Shown: positions 44,062-52,215 of the stretch, in pieces | Layout of the letters: every line of letters begins with the position of its first letter | Position numbering within the stretch: position 1 is the stretch's first letter | DNA from: Anianabacter salinae | Lineage (GTDB): Bacteria > Pseudomonadota > Alphaproteobacteria > Rhodobacterales > Rhodobacteraceae | DNA length: 64,000 nt | Reading direction: 5' to 3' | Assembly (NCBI RefSeq): GCF_019061145.1 | Contig: NZ_JAHQZS010000002.1 | Coordinates: 620,001-684,000, forward strand | The notes under the pieces: generated by a model | Seen by the model: the letters and a program-made list of their open reading frames with translations, nothing else | Database searches by the model: none | What the model was told of the DNA's origin: nothing | Position numbers and translations under genes: made by a program

Positions 44062-45810
44062 TCAGTCGGCGCCATGCTGCGCGGCTCTCTGCTCGTAGGC
44101 CTGGCGGGCGGCACGCACCTCTGGGCGCGCCGACACTTCGGGAACGGCCACGTTCCACCAGTGCCCGCCAACGCCGGTGCCCGGATACGGGTCGGTTTCG
44201 ATGACGATCACGGTCGGGATGTCCCGGCCCCGCACCGCGCGGACCTGCGTCTCAAGATCACCGATGTCGGCGGCCTTGACAGCATGCGCGCCCATCGAGG
44301 CGGCATGGCGCACAAAGTCGATCTGCGGCTGGGTCTCGACGTTGGACGAGGCGTAGAGATTGTTGAACTCGGCCCCGCCGCAGCCCATCTGCAGCCGGTT
44401 GATGCAGCCATATCCCCGGTTGTCGGTCAGGACCACGGTGAAAGGGATGCGCCGCATGACAGCCGTCGCAAGTTCCGAATTGGCCATCATGTAGGAACCG
44501 TCGCCGACGAAGCAGACCACGTCCTTGCCGGGCTGCGCCAGCTTGAGGCCCATCGCACCCGCGATCTCGTAGCCCATGCAGCTGAAGCCGTATTCCATGT
44601 GATAGCCGCCCCGCGCCGCGCGCCACAGGGTGTGCAGCGCGCCCGGCATCGTGCCCGCGGCGCAGATCACGGCTGTGTCCGCGCCTGCCTGCCGCTGCAC
44701 GCCGCCGATGACCTGCGCGTCGGTGGGCAATCCGGCGGCATTCGGCGCAGCCATCACCGCATCCGCCGCCTCGAACCAGCCTGCGCGGGCCTCGGTATCG
44801 CGGTCCGGCCAGGTCTTGTCGCCAAGCGCCCCCGACAGCGTCTCCAAGGCGACCCGCGCATCCGAGACAACGCCAAGCGCCCCGTGCTTGGCGGCGTCAT
44901 AGCCGCTGACGTTGATCGACACGAGCCGCCGTTCGGGGTTCGCAAAAACCGTCCACGATCCCGTCGTGAAATCCTGGAACCGTGTGCCGACACCCAAGAC
45001 GAGATCGGCCTCGCTCAGCGCGCGGTTGGCTGCATCGCCGCCGGTGACACCTGCGGGACCAAGGTTCAGGCCGTCCTGCCAGTTCACGGCCCCTTTGCCT
45101 GCCTGCGTTTCCACAAGGGGAATGTTGTGCGCATGAGCGAAGTCCACCAGGGCCCGCTCGGCGCCCGAATAGATCACCCCGCCCCCGGCAACGATCACGG
45201 GCCGCGCGGCGCGCTTCAGGGTCTCGGCCACGTCCGACAGCTCTTGCGGGTCGGGCTGCGGTCTTCTGATCCGCCAGACGCGGGGGGTGAAGAAGCTTTC
45301 GGGGTAGTCATACGCCTCGGCCTGCGGGTCCTGGCAGAAAGCCAGCGTGACCGGGCCGCACGCCGCCGGATCGGTCATGGTCTGCAGGGCGCGCGGCAAG
45401 GCGGTCAACAGGTGTTCCGGTCGCGAAATGCGGTCGAGATTCCGGCTGACCGGGCGCAGGCAGTCGTTGACCGACACCGTGCCATCCTCGAAATCCTCGA
45501 CCTGCTGCAGCACCGGATCGGGCGCACGGTTCGAGAACACGTCACCGGGAATGAACAGCACCGGCAGCCGGTTGACATGGGCCAGCGCGGCGGCAGTCAC
45601 CATGTTGGTCGCGCCCGGCCCGATCGAGGACGTCACCGCCATGGCGCGCCTGCGCCCGGACGCCTTGGCATAGGCGATGGCGGTGTGCGCCATGGTCTGC
45701 TCGTTCTGCCCGCGCCATGTCGGCAAGGCGTCGCCGATACCGTGCAGCGCCTCGCCCAGTCCCGCGACGTTGCCATGCCCATAGATCGCCCCGGCCCGGC
45801 CCCTCGCCAA
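44062..45810 (-). CDS. iolD: 3D-(3,5/4)-trihydroxycyclohexane-1,2-dione hydrolase, 5'-damaged
   Basis: Thiamine-diphosphate enzyme that opens the inositol ring. The body is intact: GHGNVAGLGEAL, NEQTMAHTAIAYAKA with the cofactor-activating Glu, SIGPGATNMVTAA, and the ThDP motif GDGSYMMANSELATAVMRRIPFTVVLTDN. The first 40-odd residues are not in this frame. Their remnant (IAQAMVKWLSVQMIDDSG) lies at 45812-45865 in another frame, and the real start codon is gone. In this frame only a TTG at 45810 precedes homology, after an upstream TGA. Probably a pseudogene, or a truncated protein. Confidence 0.8.
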   Translation of the reverse strand: MARGRAGAIYGHGNVAGLGEALHGIGDALPTWRGQNEQTMAHTAIAYAKASGRRRAMAVTSSIGPGATNMVTAAALAHVNRLPVLFIPGDVFSNRAPDPVLQQVEDFEDGTVSVNDCLRPVSRNLDRISRPEHLLTALPRALQTMTDPAACGPVTLAFCQDPQAEAYDYPESFFTPRVWRIRRPQPDPQELSDVAETLKRAARPVIVAGGGVIYSGAERALVDFAHAHNIPLVETQAGKGAVNWQDGLNLGPAGVTGGDAANRALSEADLVLGVGTRFQDFTTGSWTVFANPERRLVSINVSGYDAAKHGALGVVSDARVALETLSGALGDKTWPDRDTEARAGWFEAADAVMAAPNAAGLPTDAQVIGGVQRQAGADTAVICAAGTMPGALHTLWRAARGGYHMEYGFSCMGYEIAGAMGLKLAQPGKDVVCFVGDGSYMMANSELATAVMRRIPFTVVLTDNRGYGCINRLQMGCGGAEFNNLYASSNVETQPQIDFVRHAASMGAHAVKAADIGDLETQVRAVRGRDIPTVIVIETDPYPGTGVGGHWWNVAVPEVSARPEVRAARQAYEQRAAQHGAD

Positions 45811-45863
45811 GACCAGAATCGTCGATCATCTGCACCGACAGCCATTTCACCATGGCCTGTGCA

Positions 45864-46505
45864 ATGGAATTCCTCTTCGGTGCCGACGATGAGATCGAAA
45901 AGGTGCAGCGTGCCCTGCAACTTGCGCGTGACCTCCGCACTTTCCACAAAGCGGCTTTCGCCGTCGCCGTGCCCCGCCACGCCCCAGAGGTTGGGGCGAT
46001 AGTCGATGTCGAGCGCGGTCTGCATCCCCGCCGCGCGCGCGATCTCAAGCGCCTTGAGTGTCGCAGCCTCGACCTGCGGGTGGCTGAGGTGCGTGCCGGT
46101 CGCCACCACGGCCCGCGCCGAGCGGATGAAATCCGGGTCGATGTCGTCCTCGGTCAGGCCCATGTCGGCGCAGCGTTCGCGGTAGAAGATCAGCGGGAAC
46201 TGTTCCGCATCACGGATGCCGAGCAGCACCAGCGCGGTCAGCCGGTCCGGGTCCACCTTGACGCCATCGGTGTTCACACCCTCGCGGCAAAGCTGCTCGG
46301 TGATGAAGCGCCCCATGTGCTCGTCGCCGACGCCGGTGATGACCGCCGATCTCACTCCATGCCGAGCGGTGCCGCAGGCGAAATTCGTGGGCGAGCCGCC
46401 GACATACTTCGAAAACAAGCCCATGTCCTCAAGCCGTCCGCCGATCTGGCCGCCGTAAAGGTCGACCGACGCGCGGCCTATGGTGATGACATCAAGTGGT
46501 TTCAC
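45864..46505 (-). pseudogene. iolC: 5-dehydro-2-deoxygluconokinase, 3'-truncated and fused to iolD
   Basis: PfkB-family sugar kinase that phosphorylates 2-deoxy-5-keto-gluconate. GTG 46505 starts a normal N-terminus (KPLDVITIGRASVDLYGGQIGGR), and homology holds for 214 residues to IVGTEEEFH. It then switches, without a gap, into iolD sequence read in the wrong frame, and the frame runs on to a stop at 45633. The missing last 100 or so residues carry the PfkB signature GAGD with the catalytic Asp, so the product cannot be an active kinase. The fusion point is at 45864-45866. Confidence 0.87.
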
Positions 46506-47650
46506 GCGCGGTCTCCTTCGGGCTGGCGGGCAGACTGACAGGCAGACCGACCGGGCAGACTGACGGGGCGGCCCTGCGATGCGGCCATCGCATGGATCAC
46601 CCGTTCGATCCGCAGACCTTCGGCAAAGTCCGGACGGCACGGCGCGCCGCCCGCGATGGCGCGGCACAGGTCGCGCGCCTCGACCACCTTCTGGTCGTTG
46701 AAGCCGAAATTGTGCCCGGGCGCCGGACAAAAGGCGCCGAAATCGGGCTGGTCCGGGCCGGTCAGGTGGCGGGTGAACCCCGCCTCTCCGGCGCGGTGCA
46801 CCCACAACTCGTTCATGTTCTCCTGGTCGAAGATGATCGTGCCGTCGCTGCCGTGCACCTCCCATTGCAGGCGGCATTTGCGCCCGTGCGCCACGCGCGA
46901 CGTCGCAAAGGACCCTTGCGCGCCGCTGGCGAAGCGGATCAGCGCAAGGGCGCTGTCCTCGTTCTCGACGACGCGCTTTCCGTCCGGCGCGGGGCGGTCG
47001 GCAATGGCGATCTGCGTCAGCGCGGTGACTTCGGCCACGTCGCCCATCAGCTGCACCATCTGGCTGAACAGATGGCACCCAAGATCACCAAGCGCGCCCA
47101 ACCCGCCGCCTTCATGGGTCATGCGCCAGTGCCAGGGCTGTGCGGGATCGGCGCTGTAGTCCTCGTCATAAACGCCGCGAAAGGCGCGCGGCGTGCCGAT
47201 GACGCCGTCTTTCACCAGGGCGACCGCCGCCTGAAAGGCCGGGGACCGGGTGTAGTTGTAGCCAAGGATCGTAACCTGTCCAGGGTGCCGCCCTGCCATC
47301 TCCGCCATCGCCTCGGCGTCGGCCAGCGTCAACGCCATCGGCTTTTCAAGCCAGACGTGCTTGCCCGCCTTCAGCGCCGCCTCGGCCATGGGACGGTGCA
47401 GGCCGTTCGGCACGGTGATCGAGACGACATCGACGGCGGGATCAAGAACCGCGCTTCGCCAGTCGTCGGTGGCGCGGGCAAAGCCGAACTGCGCCGCCTG
47501 CGCCTGCGCCTGCGCTCTGTCGCCTGGCGTGTCACACAGCACCTCAAGCTGCGGATGCGCCCCGCCGAAGACGGCGGTGACGGTCCTCCAGGCAAGTGCA
47601 TGGCACTTGCCCATGAAGCCGTCCCGATCAGCGCGACCCCAAGCGGCTCC
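46502..47650 (-). pseudogene. Gfo/Idh/MocA oxidoreductase, frameshifted near its start
   Basis: Sugar/inositol-type dehydrogenase. The N-terminus [13 protein letters not shown] (ATG at 47650) is in one frame, and [13 protein letters not shown] and all the rest are in another. At 47617-47622 the minus strand reads ACGGCT where ACGGGCT would restore IGTGFMGK, the Rossmann motif, so one G is missing. The body ([31 protein letters not shown]) is otherwise intact. The 3' end carries a 25-nt tandem duplication (46528-46564) that alters the last residues. Could be a sequencing error in a GGG run. Confidence 0.82.
46528..46564. repeat. Tandem duplication at the 3' end of the frameshifted dehydrogenase
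   Basis: GGGCAGACTGAC (46528-46539) recurs at 46553-46564, with a diverged copy AGGCAGACCGACC between. The 25-nt offset is not a multiple of 3, so the duplication shifts the frame at the gene's C-terminus. Confidence 0.8.
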
Positions 47651-47693
47651 TCCGGCATCCTGTCCTGCATGATGGCCCCCTTCGCGTCTTGGG

Positions 47694-48704
47694 TCACGCG
47701 GCGGCGCGCGCGGCGCCCAGCTGCACGGCCTGTCCGGTGCGCGCCGATTGCAGGGCCGCATCCGCAAGCTCCAGCGCCCGCAGCCCGTCAAGGCCCGTGG
47801 TCGGCATCGCGGACCCGGTTTTGACGGCAGCGACGAACGCCGCGATCTCGGCGGCATAGGCGGCGGTGTAGCGCGTCATGAAAAAGTTCAGAAGCGGCGG
47901 CCGGGTGTATCCCGCGCCATTGGCCACCTCGATATTGGCCTCGCGGTGGTTCATCGCCGACACCGAGCCCCCGGAGCCGTGCACCTCGATCCGCTGGTCA
48001 TAGCCATAGGTGGCGCGGCGGGTGTTCGTAATGGTGCACTGTTTGCCGCTGGCGGTGCGCAGGATCACGTTGACGCTGTCGTAGTCGCCAAGATCGGCGA
48101 TGCCGGGATCGGTCAGGACCGATGCCTGCGCCATCACCGTCTCGACTTCCTCGGCCAGCAGCCAGCGCGCGACGTCGAAATCGTGGATGGTCATGTCGCG
48201 GAATATCCCGCCGGAGCTCTTGATGTATTCGGCAGGCGGGGCGCCGGGATCGCGCGAGGTCAGGGTGATCATCTCGACCGCACCGATGGCGCCGTCGTCG
48301 ATGGCCGCCTTGAGCGCGCGAAAGTCGGGATCAAAGCGTCGCTGGAAGCCGACCATCAGCCTCCCGTTCTCGGCTGCGACGGTCTCGATCACCTGGCGCG
48401 CACGCGCCACATCCAGATCGACGGGCTTCTCGCAGAACACCGCCTTTCCGGCCTTCACGAAGCTCTCGATCAGGTCCGCGTGGGTGTTGGTGGGCGTGCA
48501 GACGATGACGGCATCGATGTCTTCTGAGGCAAGGATCTGCTCGATGCTGCGGATGTCGCAGCCGTACTTGTCCTGAACGCTTGCGGCGGCGGCCGCGACC
48601 GGATCGGCGACGGCAACCAGCGCCGCGCCATCGACCGAGGCGATTGCCTTGGCGTGAACCTGACCGATGCGCCCGGCACCAAGCACTCCGAATCTGACTG
48701 TCAT
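47694..48704 (-). CDS. iolG: Inositol 2-dehydrogenase
   Basis: Oxidises myo-inositol to scyllo-inosose, first step of the pathway. A 336-residue Gfo/Idh/MocA protein. The NAD motif [13 protein letters not shown] is at about residues 8-20, the catalytic Lys is in CEKPVDLD (about residue 95), and Asp/His are in [13 protein letters not shown] (about residues 168-180). The C-terminus is Ala-rich. Complete, with ATG at 48704. Its leader contains a 9-nt tandem duplication. Confidence 0.93.
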   Translation of the reverse strand: MTVRFGVLGAGRIGQVHAKAIASVDGAALVAVADPVAAAAASVQDKYGCDIRSIEQILASEDIDAVIVCTPTNTHADLIESFVKAGKAVFCEKPVDLDVARARQVIETVAAENGRLMVGFQRRFDPDFRALKAAIDDGAIGAVEMITLTSRDPGAPPAEYIKSSGGIFRDMTIHDFDVARWLLAEEVETVMAQASVLTDPGIADLGDYDSVNVILRTASGKQCTITNTRRATYGYDQRIEVHGSGGSVSAMNHREANIEVANGAGYTRPPLLNFFMTRYTAAYAAEIAAFVAAVKTGSAMPTTGLDGLRALELADAALQSARTGQAVQLGAARAAA

Positions 48705-48710
48705 GACGAT

Positions 48711-48728
48711 ACTCTCTGAACTCTCTGA
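48711..48728. repeat. 9-bp tandem duplication upstream of iolG
   Basis: ACTCTCTGA twice in a row (48711-48719, 48720-48728), immediately upstream of the iolG start, where it could shift the ribosome site (AGAGAGT on the mRNA). Confidence 0.75.
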
Positions 48729-48757
48729 TTGAACCGGGCGGGCGCCCGGGCGTTGCC

Positions 48758-49531
48758 TTACTCCGGGTAGGCCCCGGACACTGTCTGGTCGAAATCCACG
48801 ACCGAGCCGGTCATCACACCTGACGCATCGGACAGCATGTAGGCGGCAAGTCCCGCCACATGATCCGGCTTCACCAGCATCCCGAAGGGCGCTGCAGCTT
48901 CCGCGCGGGCCAGCCAGTCGTCCCCGGCGCCGTGAAAGCGGCGCTGCACCGCGTCCTCTCCGGGGGTGTCCATCCAGCCGCAGTTGATGCCATTCACCCG
49001 GATGCGGTGCGCGGCCAGCGTGTTCGCCGCGTTCTTGGTGACGTTTGCCAGCGCCGCCTTGGAGGCCGAATAGGGCGCCAGCACGGTCTGGCCGCAATGC
49101 ACCACCATCGACAGGATGTTCACCACCGACGCGGTATGGCCGTCGGCGATGGCCCGCTGCGCGACGCGCTGGATCGCGAAGAACGGAGAGCGGACGTTGG
49201 CCGTCATGATCCGGTCCCAAAGCTCCGGAGTGGTGTCGAGGATCGAACCCCGATCCGTCAGCGCCCCCGCGTTCACAAGCGCGCTGATCCGGCCCATGTG
49301 GTCCCCTGCGGCATCGACCAGCTGCAGGATGCTGCGGGTGTCCTCGAGATCCGCGGCGATGAACCGCGCACCGACTTGCGCGGCCGCCGCTTCGCCCCGC
49401 GCCGCATCGCGTCCTGCCAGCACGATGCGCGTGCAGCCTTCAGCGGCCAGCCGCTCTGCGATCGCCAGGCCGACGCCCTGCGTGCCGCCGACGATCAGCG
49501 CCGTGGTGGTGCCGTGTGCCGCCCCGGTCAT
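48758..49531 (-). CDS. SDR family oxidoreductase in the iol operon
   Basis: A 257-residue classical short-chain dehydrogenase. Cofactor motif GGTQGVGLAIAERLA at about residues 15-29; active site YSASKAALANVTKNAAN at about residues 158-174. Its ATG overlaps the ATPase stop (ATGA). SDRs in this position of rhodobacterial iol operons are thought to oxidise inositol isomers, but the substrate is not established. Intact. Confidence 0.88.
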   Translation of the reverse strand: MTGAAHGTTTALIVGGTQGVGLAIAERLAAEGCTRIVLAGRDAARGEAAAAQVGARFIAADLEDTRSILQLVDAAGDHMGRISALVNAGALTDRGSILDTTPELWDRIMTANVRSPFFAIQRVAQRAIADGHTASVVNILSMVVHCGQTVLAPYSASKAALANVTKNAANTLAAHRIRVNGINCGWMDTPGEDAVQRRFHGAGDDWLARAEAAAPFGMLVKPDHVAGLAAYMLSDASGVMTGSVVDFDQTVSGAYPE

Positions 49532-50406
49532 GCCGCGTCCGCGTATTCGGCTTGCGTCTTTGCACCGGTGATGTAGGCGAAGACATCCCCGCCGGTGGTG
49601 TCCTCGACGCGCAGGTTGGCGCAGTTCCGGCCCTGGCGAAACACGACGATCCGGTCGCACAGGTCCATCACCTGCCGCATGTTGTGGCTGATCAGGATCA
49701 ACGGCTCGCCCGCTTCTTTCAGGGTGCGGATGATGTTCTCGACCTGCGCGGTTTCCTGCACGCCAAGTGCGGCCGTCGGCTCGTCCATGATGGTCAGCTT
49801 GGAATGGAAGGTCGCGGTGCGCGCGATCGCCACGCATTGTCGCTGGCCGCCCGACATGTTCTCGATGGTGTTGCGGATCGACGGGATCTTGACCCCGGTC
49901 TTCTGCAGGGCGGTCATGGTGTCGGCACGCATCGCCTTGTAGTCGAGGCGGCGGAACGGCCCAAGCCAGTTCCACATCGTCCGTTCGCGCCCCAGGAACA
50001 GGTTGTCCGACACATCCAGATGATCCGCCAGGGCGGGGGTCTGAAACACCGTTTCTATCCCCGCCTCGCGCGCGTCGAGCGGACCCTCGAAGTTGACCGG
50101 GCGCCCGTCAAAGATGACTTCGCCGCGGGTGCGCTGCTCGACGGCGGTGATCTGGCGCACGAAGGTGGATTTGCCCGCTCCGTGGTCGCCCATGATCGCC
50201 ACATGCTCACCCCGGCGCAGCGAGAAGTTCGCGCCTTCAAGGGCATGCACACCGCCGTAATGCTTGGTCAGATCGCGGGTTTCGAGGATCACGTCGCCAA
50301 GGGGCGGGCGTGTTTGTTGCCCCGTTTGTTGCACCGTTTGTTGCCCCGTTTGTTGCACCGTCTGCGGCCCAGTCTGCGCGCCGGGTCCCGTCTGGAGATC
50401 GGTCAT
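49528..50406 (-). CDS. Sugar (inositol-type) ABC transporter ATPase
   Basis: A 292-residue single-domain ATPase of the ribose/inositol class. Walker A GDHGAGKSTF, signature MSGGQRQCVAIARTA, Walker B LTIMDEPTAALG and switch LISHNMRQ. The start MTDLQTGPG at 50406 follows GGGAGGAAA. The N-terminus is unusual: an added QQTG/QQTV tail built from a 12-bp tandem repeat precedes the conserved VILETRDLTKHYGG. Its permease partner is truncated and no binding protein gene remains, so transport is probably lost. Confidence 0.88.
   Translation of the reverse strand: MTDLQTGPGAQTGPQTVQQTGQQTVQQTGQQTRPPLGDVILETRDLTKHYGGVHALEGANFSLRRGEHVAIMGDHGAGKSTFVRQITAVEQRTRGEVIFDGRPVNFEGPLDAREAGIETVFQTPALADHLDVSDNLFLGRERTMWNWLGPFRRLDYKAMRADTMTALQKTGVKIPSIRNTIENMSGGQRQCVAIARTATFHSKLTIMDEPTAALGVQETAQVENIIRTLKEAGEPLILISHNMRQVMDLCDRIVVFRQGRNCANLRVEDTTGGDVFAYITGAKTQAEYADAA
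50313..50384. repeat. 12-bp tandem repeat inside the ATPase gene
   Basis: TTTGTTGCCCCG and TTTGTTGCACCG alternate twice (four exact 12-mers, 50313-50360), then two decayed units follow. It encodes QQTG/QQTV repeats near the ATPase N-terminus. The unit is a multiple of 3, so copy-number change keeps the frame. Confidence 0.9.
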
Positions 50407-50423
50407 GGTCTTTCCTCCCTTCG

Positions 50424-50996
50424 TCAAAGATGATTGGCCACGCGGCGCTGGCGCCACCGGTGCAGCACGACGGCGCCGACAATGATCGCGCCCTTGACCA
50501 TTTCCTAATAGTAGGCGTCGAGCTTGAGGAACGTGAACCCCGAGATGATGACGCCGAAGATCAGCGCCCCCAGCACGGTGCCAAGGATCGACCCGCGCCC
50601 CCCTTGCAACGAGATGCCGCCGATGACCGCCATGGCGATGGCGTCCAGCTCGTACATCACGCCCATGCCGGCCTGCGCGGTCAGGTTCTTGGAACTCAGC
50701 ACGATCGCCGCCACTGCCGCCACCGCCCCAGCAATGATCGTCTCGACCTTGCCACGGATCTCGTCCGACCAGGTGTTGAAGGCATAGACTTCGCTCATTC
50801 CCAAGAGGCGCAGGCCCCGCGACCGGGCCATGTCACCGGCCTCTGCCGGAGCCACCCCGTCGAACAGCGGCCGTCCCAGATCGTTGCGAACCTCGACGCC
50901 GATGCAGCCAAGGTCGCGGGCAAGATCGCGGGCAAGATCGAGGAAATCGACATAACCGAGATGGCGCACCGTCATCTGGTTGAGCGCTTTTTTCAT
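50424..50996 (-). pseudogene. Chimera of an IolI-like isomerase start and an ABC permease end, with a TAG stop
   Basis: From ATG 50996 (GGGGAGGA upstream) the first 75-80 residues match sugar-phosphate isomerase/IolI-type TIM barrels: MKKALNQMTVRHLGYVDFLDLA...CIGVEVRNDLGRPLFDG...LRLLGMSEVYAFNTWSDE. Around residue 85 it changes to the last quarter of a ribose/inositol permease (AAIVLSSKNLTAQAGMGVMYELDAIAMAVIGG). The frame stops at TAG 50505-50507 after LDAYY, where the family has Gln. Past it, EMVKGAIIVGAVVLHRW continues to TGA at 50424. Neither parent activity can survive. Confidence 0.85.
50914..50937. repeat. 12-bp tandem duplication in the iolI-like fragment
   Basis: TCGCGGGCAAGA twice in a row, encoding the extra ARDL in FLDLARDLARDLGC, where relatives have only one copy. 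Confidence 0.85.
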
Positions 50997-51097
50997 GAGA
51001 TCCTCCCCGAGACCCGCTGCACGACTGCGGCAGGCGTTGCGGGCAGACGTTGTCGGAGATGGCGACGAAAGGTCAATGAACGCCGACCTATATTCCG

Positions 51098-51144
51098 TCA
51101 CGCATGACGTTTTTCTGCCGGTGCATGGTGACGTATAAACGTCA
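51098..51144. promoter_or_regulatory. LacI-family operator of the iol operon
   Basis: Perfect palindrome TGACGT-ATAA-ACGTCA at 51129-51144, plus an everted pair CGTCA-CGCA-TGACG at 51098-51111. They sit between the lacI stop and the first iol-operon start. The same motif recurs in the lacI leader (52186-52201), which strongly suggests both are bound by that LacI protein. Confidence 0.75.
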
Positions 51145-51145
51145 T

Positions 51146-52174
51146 CTACAGCATTTCGGGAAGCACGATATGCGGATCCAGGAAATGTTGCCCAGAGATG
51201 CCGTCATCGCCCTCGCGGACTGAATGCACCATCAGATCGACAAGGTCGGCACACAGCGCGGCCAGCGGCGTCGAGATCACCATCGTCGCATAGCCGTCAG
51301 ACAGCGCGGCCCGGCTGTCCTTGGTGGCCTCGTTCACGACCAGCGCGACGCGCGGCGTCGCATGGATCTCGCGCAGCGCGGCAATGGCGCCCTCCATTCC
51401 GCCGCCCGCAACATAGATGCCCTTGAGGTCGTGGTGGCGCCCGACCAGGTCCAGCGTCGCCTCATAGGTCAGTTGCCGGGTTTCGAGGTTCACCAGCGAA
51501 TCGAGCACGGTGAAACCGGGGGCGTTCTCGCGCACATAGGACCGAAAGCCGACTTCACGCAGATCGTGCCCGTGCCAGCGGTTGCCGCCGACAAAGATCG
51601 CCAGCTTGCCGGGCTGCGGCACCGTCCTGGTGATTATCCACGCCGCGGTGCGCCCGATCTTCATGTTGTTCATACCCAGGTAGTTACGCCGCACACCTTG
51701 CGCAAAATCGTTCAACAGCGAGAAGACCGGCACACCCTGCCCCTTCAACTCGCTGACCACCTGGGTCAGGCGCTGGTGATTGACCGCCGTCGCGGCGATG
51801 GCGTCGCAGCCCGACAGCCCGCGCAGCCCTGCCGCGAAATCGTCGGGAGACTGCGAGAACGCGAAGCGGATGATCGCCTTGCCGCGAATGTCGCCCCGCG
51901 ACGCGACGGCCAGTTCGATCTCGCGCGCGAAATTCTGGTAGAACTCCTGGCTTTTCTTGATGAGGAGAAAGCCAAAGGTCATCTCCGGCACCGCGACGTC
52001 CAGATTGCGCTCGATCAGGCCACGCGCATGGTATCCGACCTTGTGTGCCGCCTGCGCGATCTTGCGCATGGTCTCTTCGCGCACGCGCGAGCGCCCGTTC
52101 AGGGCGCGGTCCACGGTGGTGACGCTGACGCCGGCTTCGCGGGCGACATCCTGAACGGTCGGGCGTCTGGCCAT
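51146..52174 (-). CDS. LacI family transcriptional regulator of the iol locus
   Basis: A 342-residue repressor. The helix-turn-helix TVQDVAREAGVSVTTVDRALNGRSRVREET (about residues 5-34) is followed by a periplasmic-binding-like sensor domain and ends PHIVLPEML. Three clustered ATGs exist (52186, 52177, 52174). The last is preferred because GGAGG (52180-52184) lies 5 nt upstream and it gives the usual short MARRPTVQDV start. It carries its own operator just upstream and so probably regulates itself and the iol operon. Confidence 0.9.
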   Translation of the reverse strand: MARRPTVQDVAREAGVSVTTVDRALNGRSRVREETMRKIAQAAHKVGYHARGLIERNLDVAVPEMTFGFLLIKKSQEFYQNFAREIELAVASRGDIRGKAIIRFAFSQSPDDFAAGLRGLSGCDAIAATAVNHQRLTQVVSELKGQGVPVFSLLNDFAQGVRRNYLGMNNMKIGRTAAWIITRTVPQPGKLAIFVGGNRWHGHDLREVGFRSYVRENAPGFTVLDSLVNLETRQLTYEATLDLVGRHHDLKGIYVAGGGMEGAIAALREIHATPRVALVVNEATKDSRAALSDGYATMVISTPLAALCADLVDLMVHSVREGDDGISGQHFLDPHIVLPEML

Positions 52175-52185
52175 CATGGCCTCCA

Positions 52186-52201
52186 TGACGATTTTACGTC
52201 A
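52186..52201. promoter_or_regulatory. LacI-family operator upstream of the lacI gene
   Basis: TGACGA-TTTT-ACGTCA, one mismatch from the perfect palindrome TGACGT-N4-ACGTCA found at 51129. It lies 11 nt upstream of the chosen lacI start, consistent with autorepression. Confidence 0.7.
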
Positions 52202-52215
52202 AAGACGGTATCGCG

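Noticed and set aside
45810-45812. TTG at 45810 as the authentic iolD start
   Set aside because: No ribosome site, and family homology (IAQAMVKWLSV) exists upstream in another frame, so the true start has been lost rather than being here.
43327-46002. 891-codon plus-strand frame across the iol genes
   Set aside because: Shadow of iolE and iolD on the other strand; His/Arg-rich sequence without any domain.
50313-50384. Possible CRISPR-like array
   Set aside because: Repeats are contiguous 12-mers without spacers and lie inside a coding frame, so it is a slippage microsatellite.
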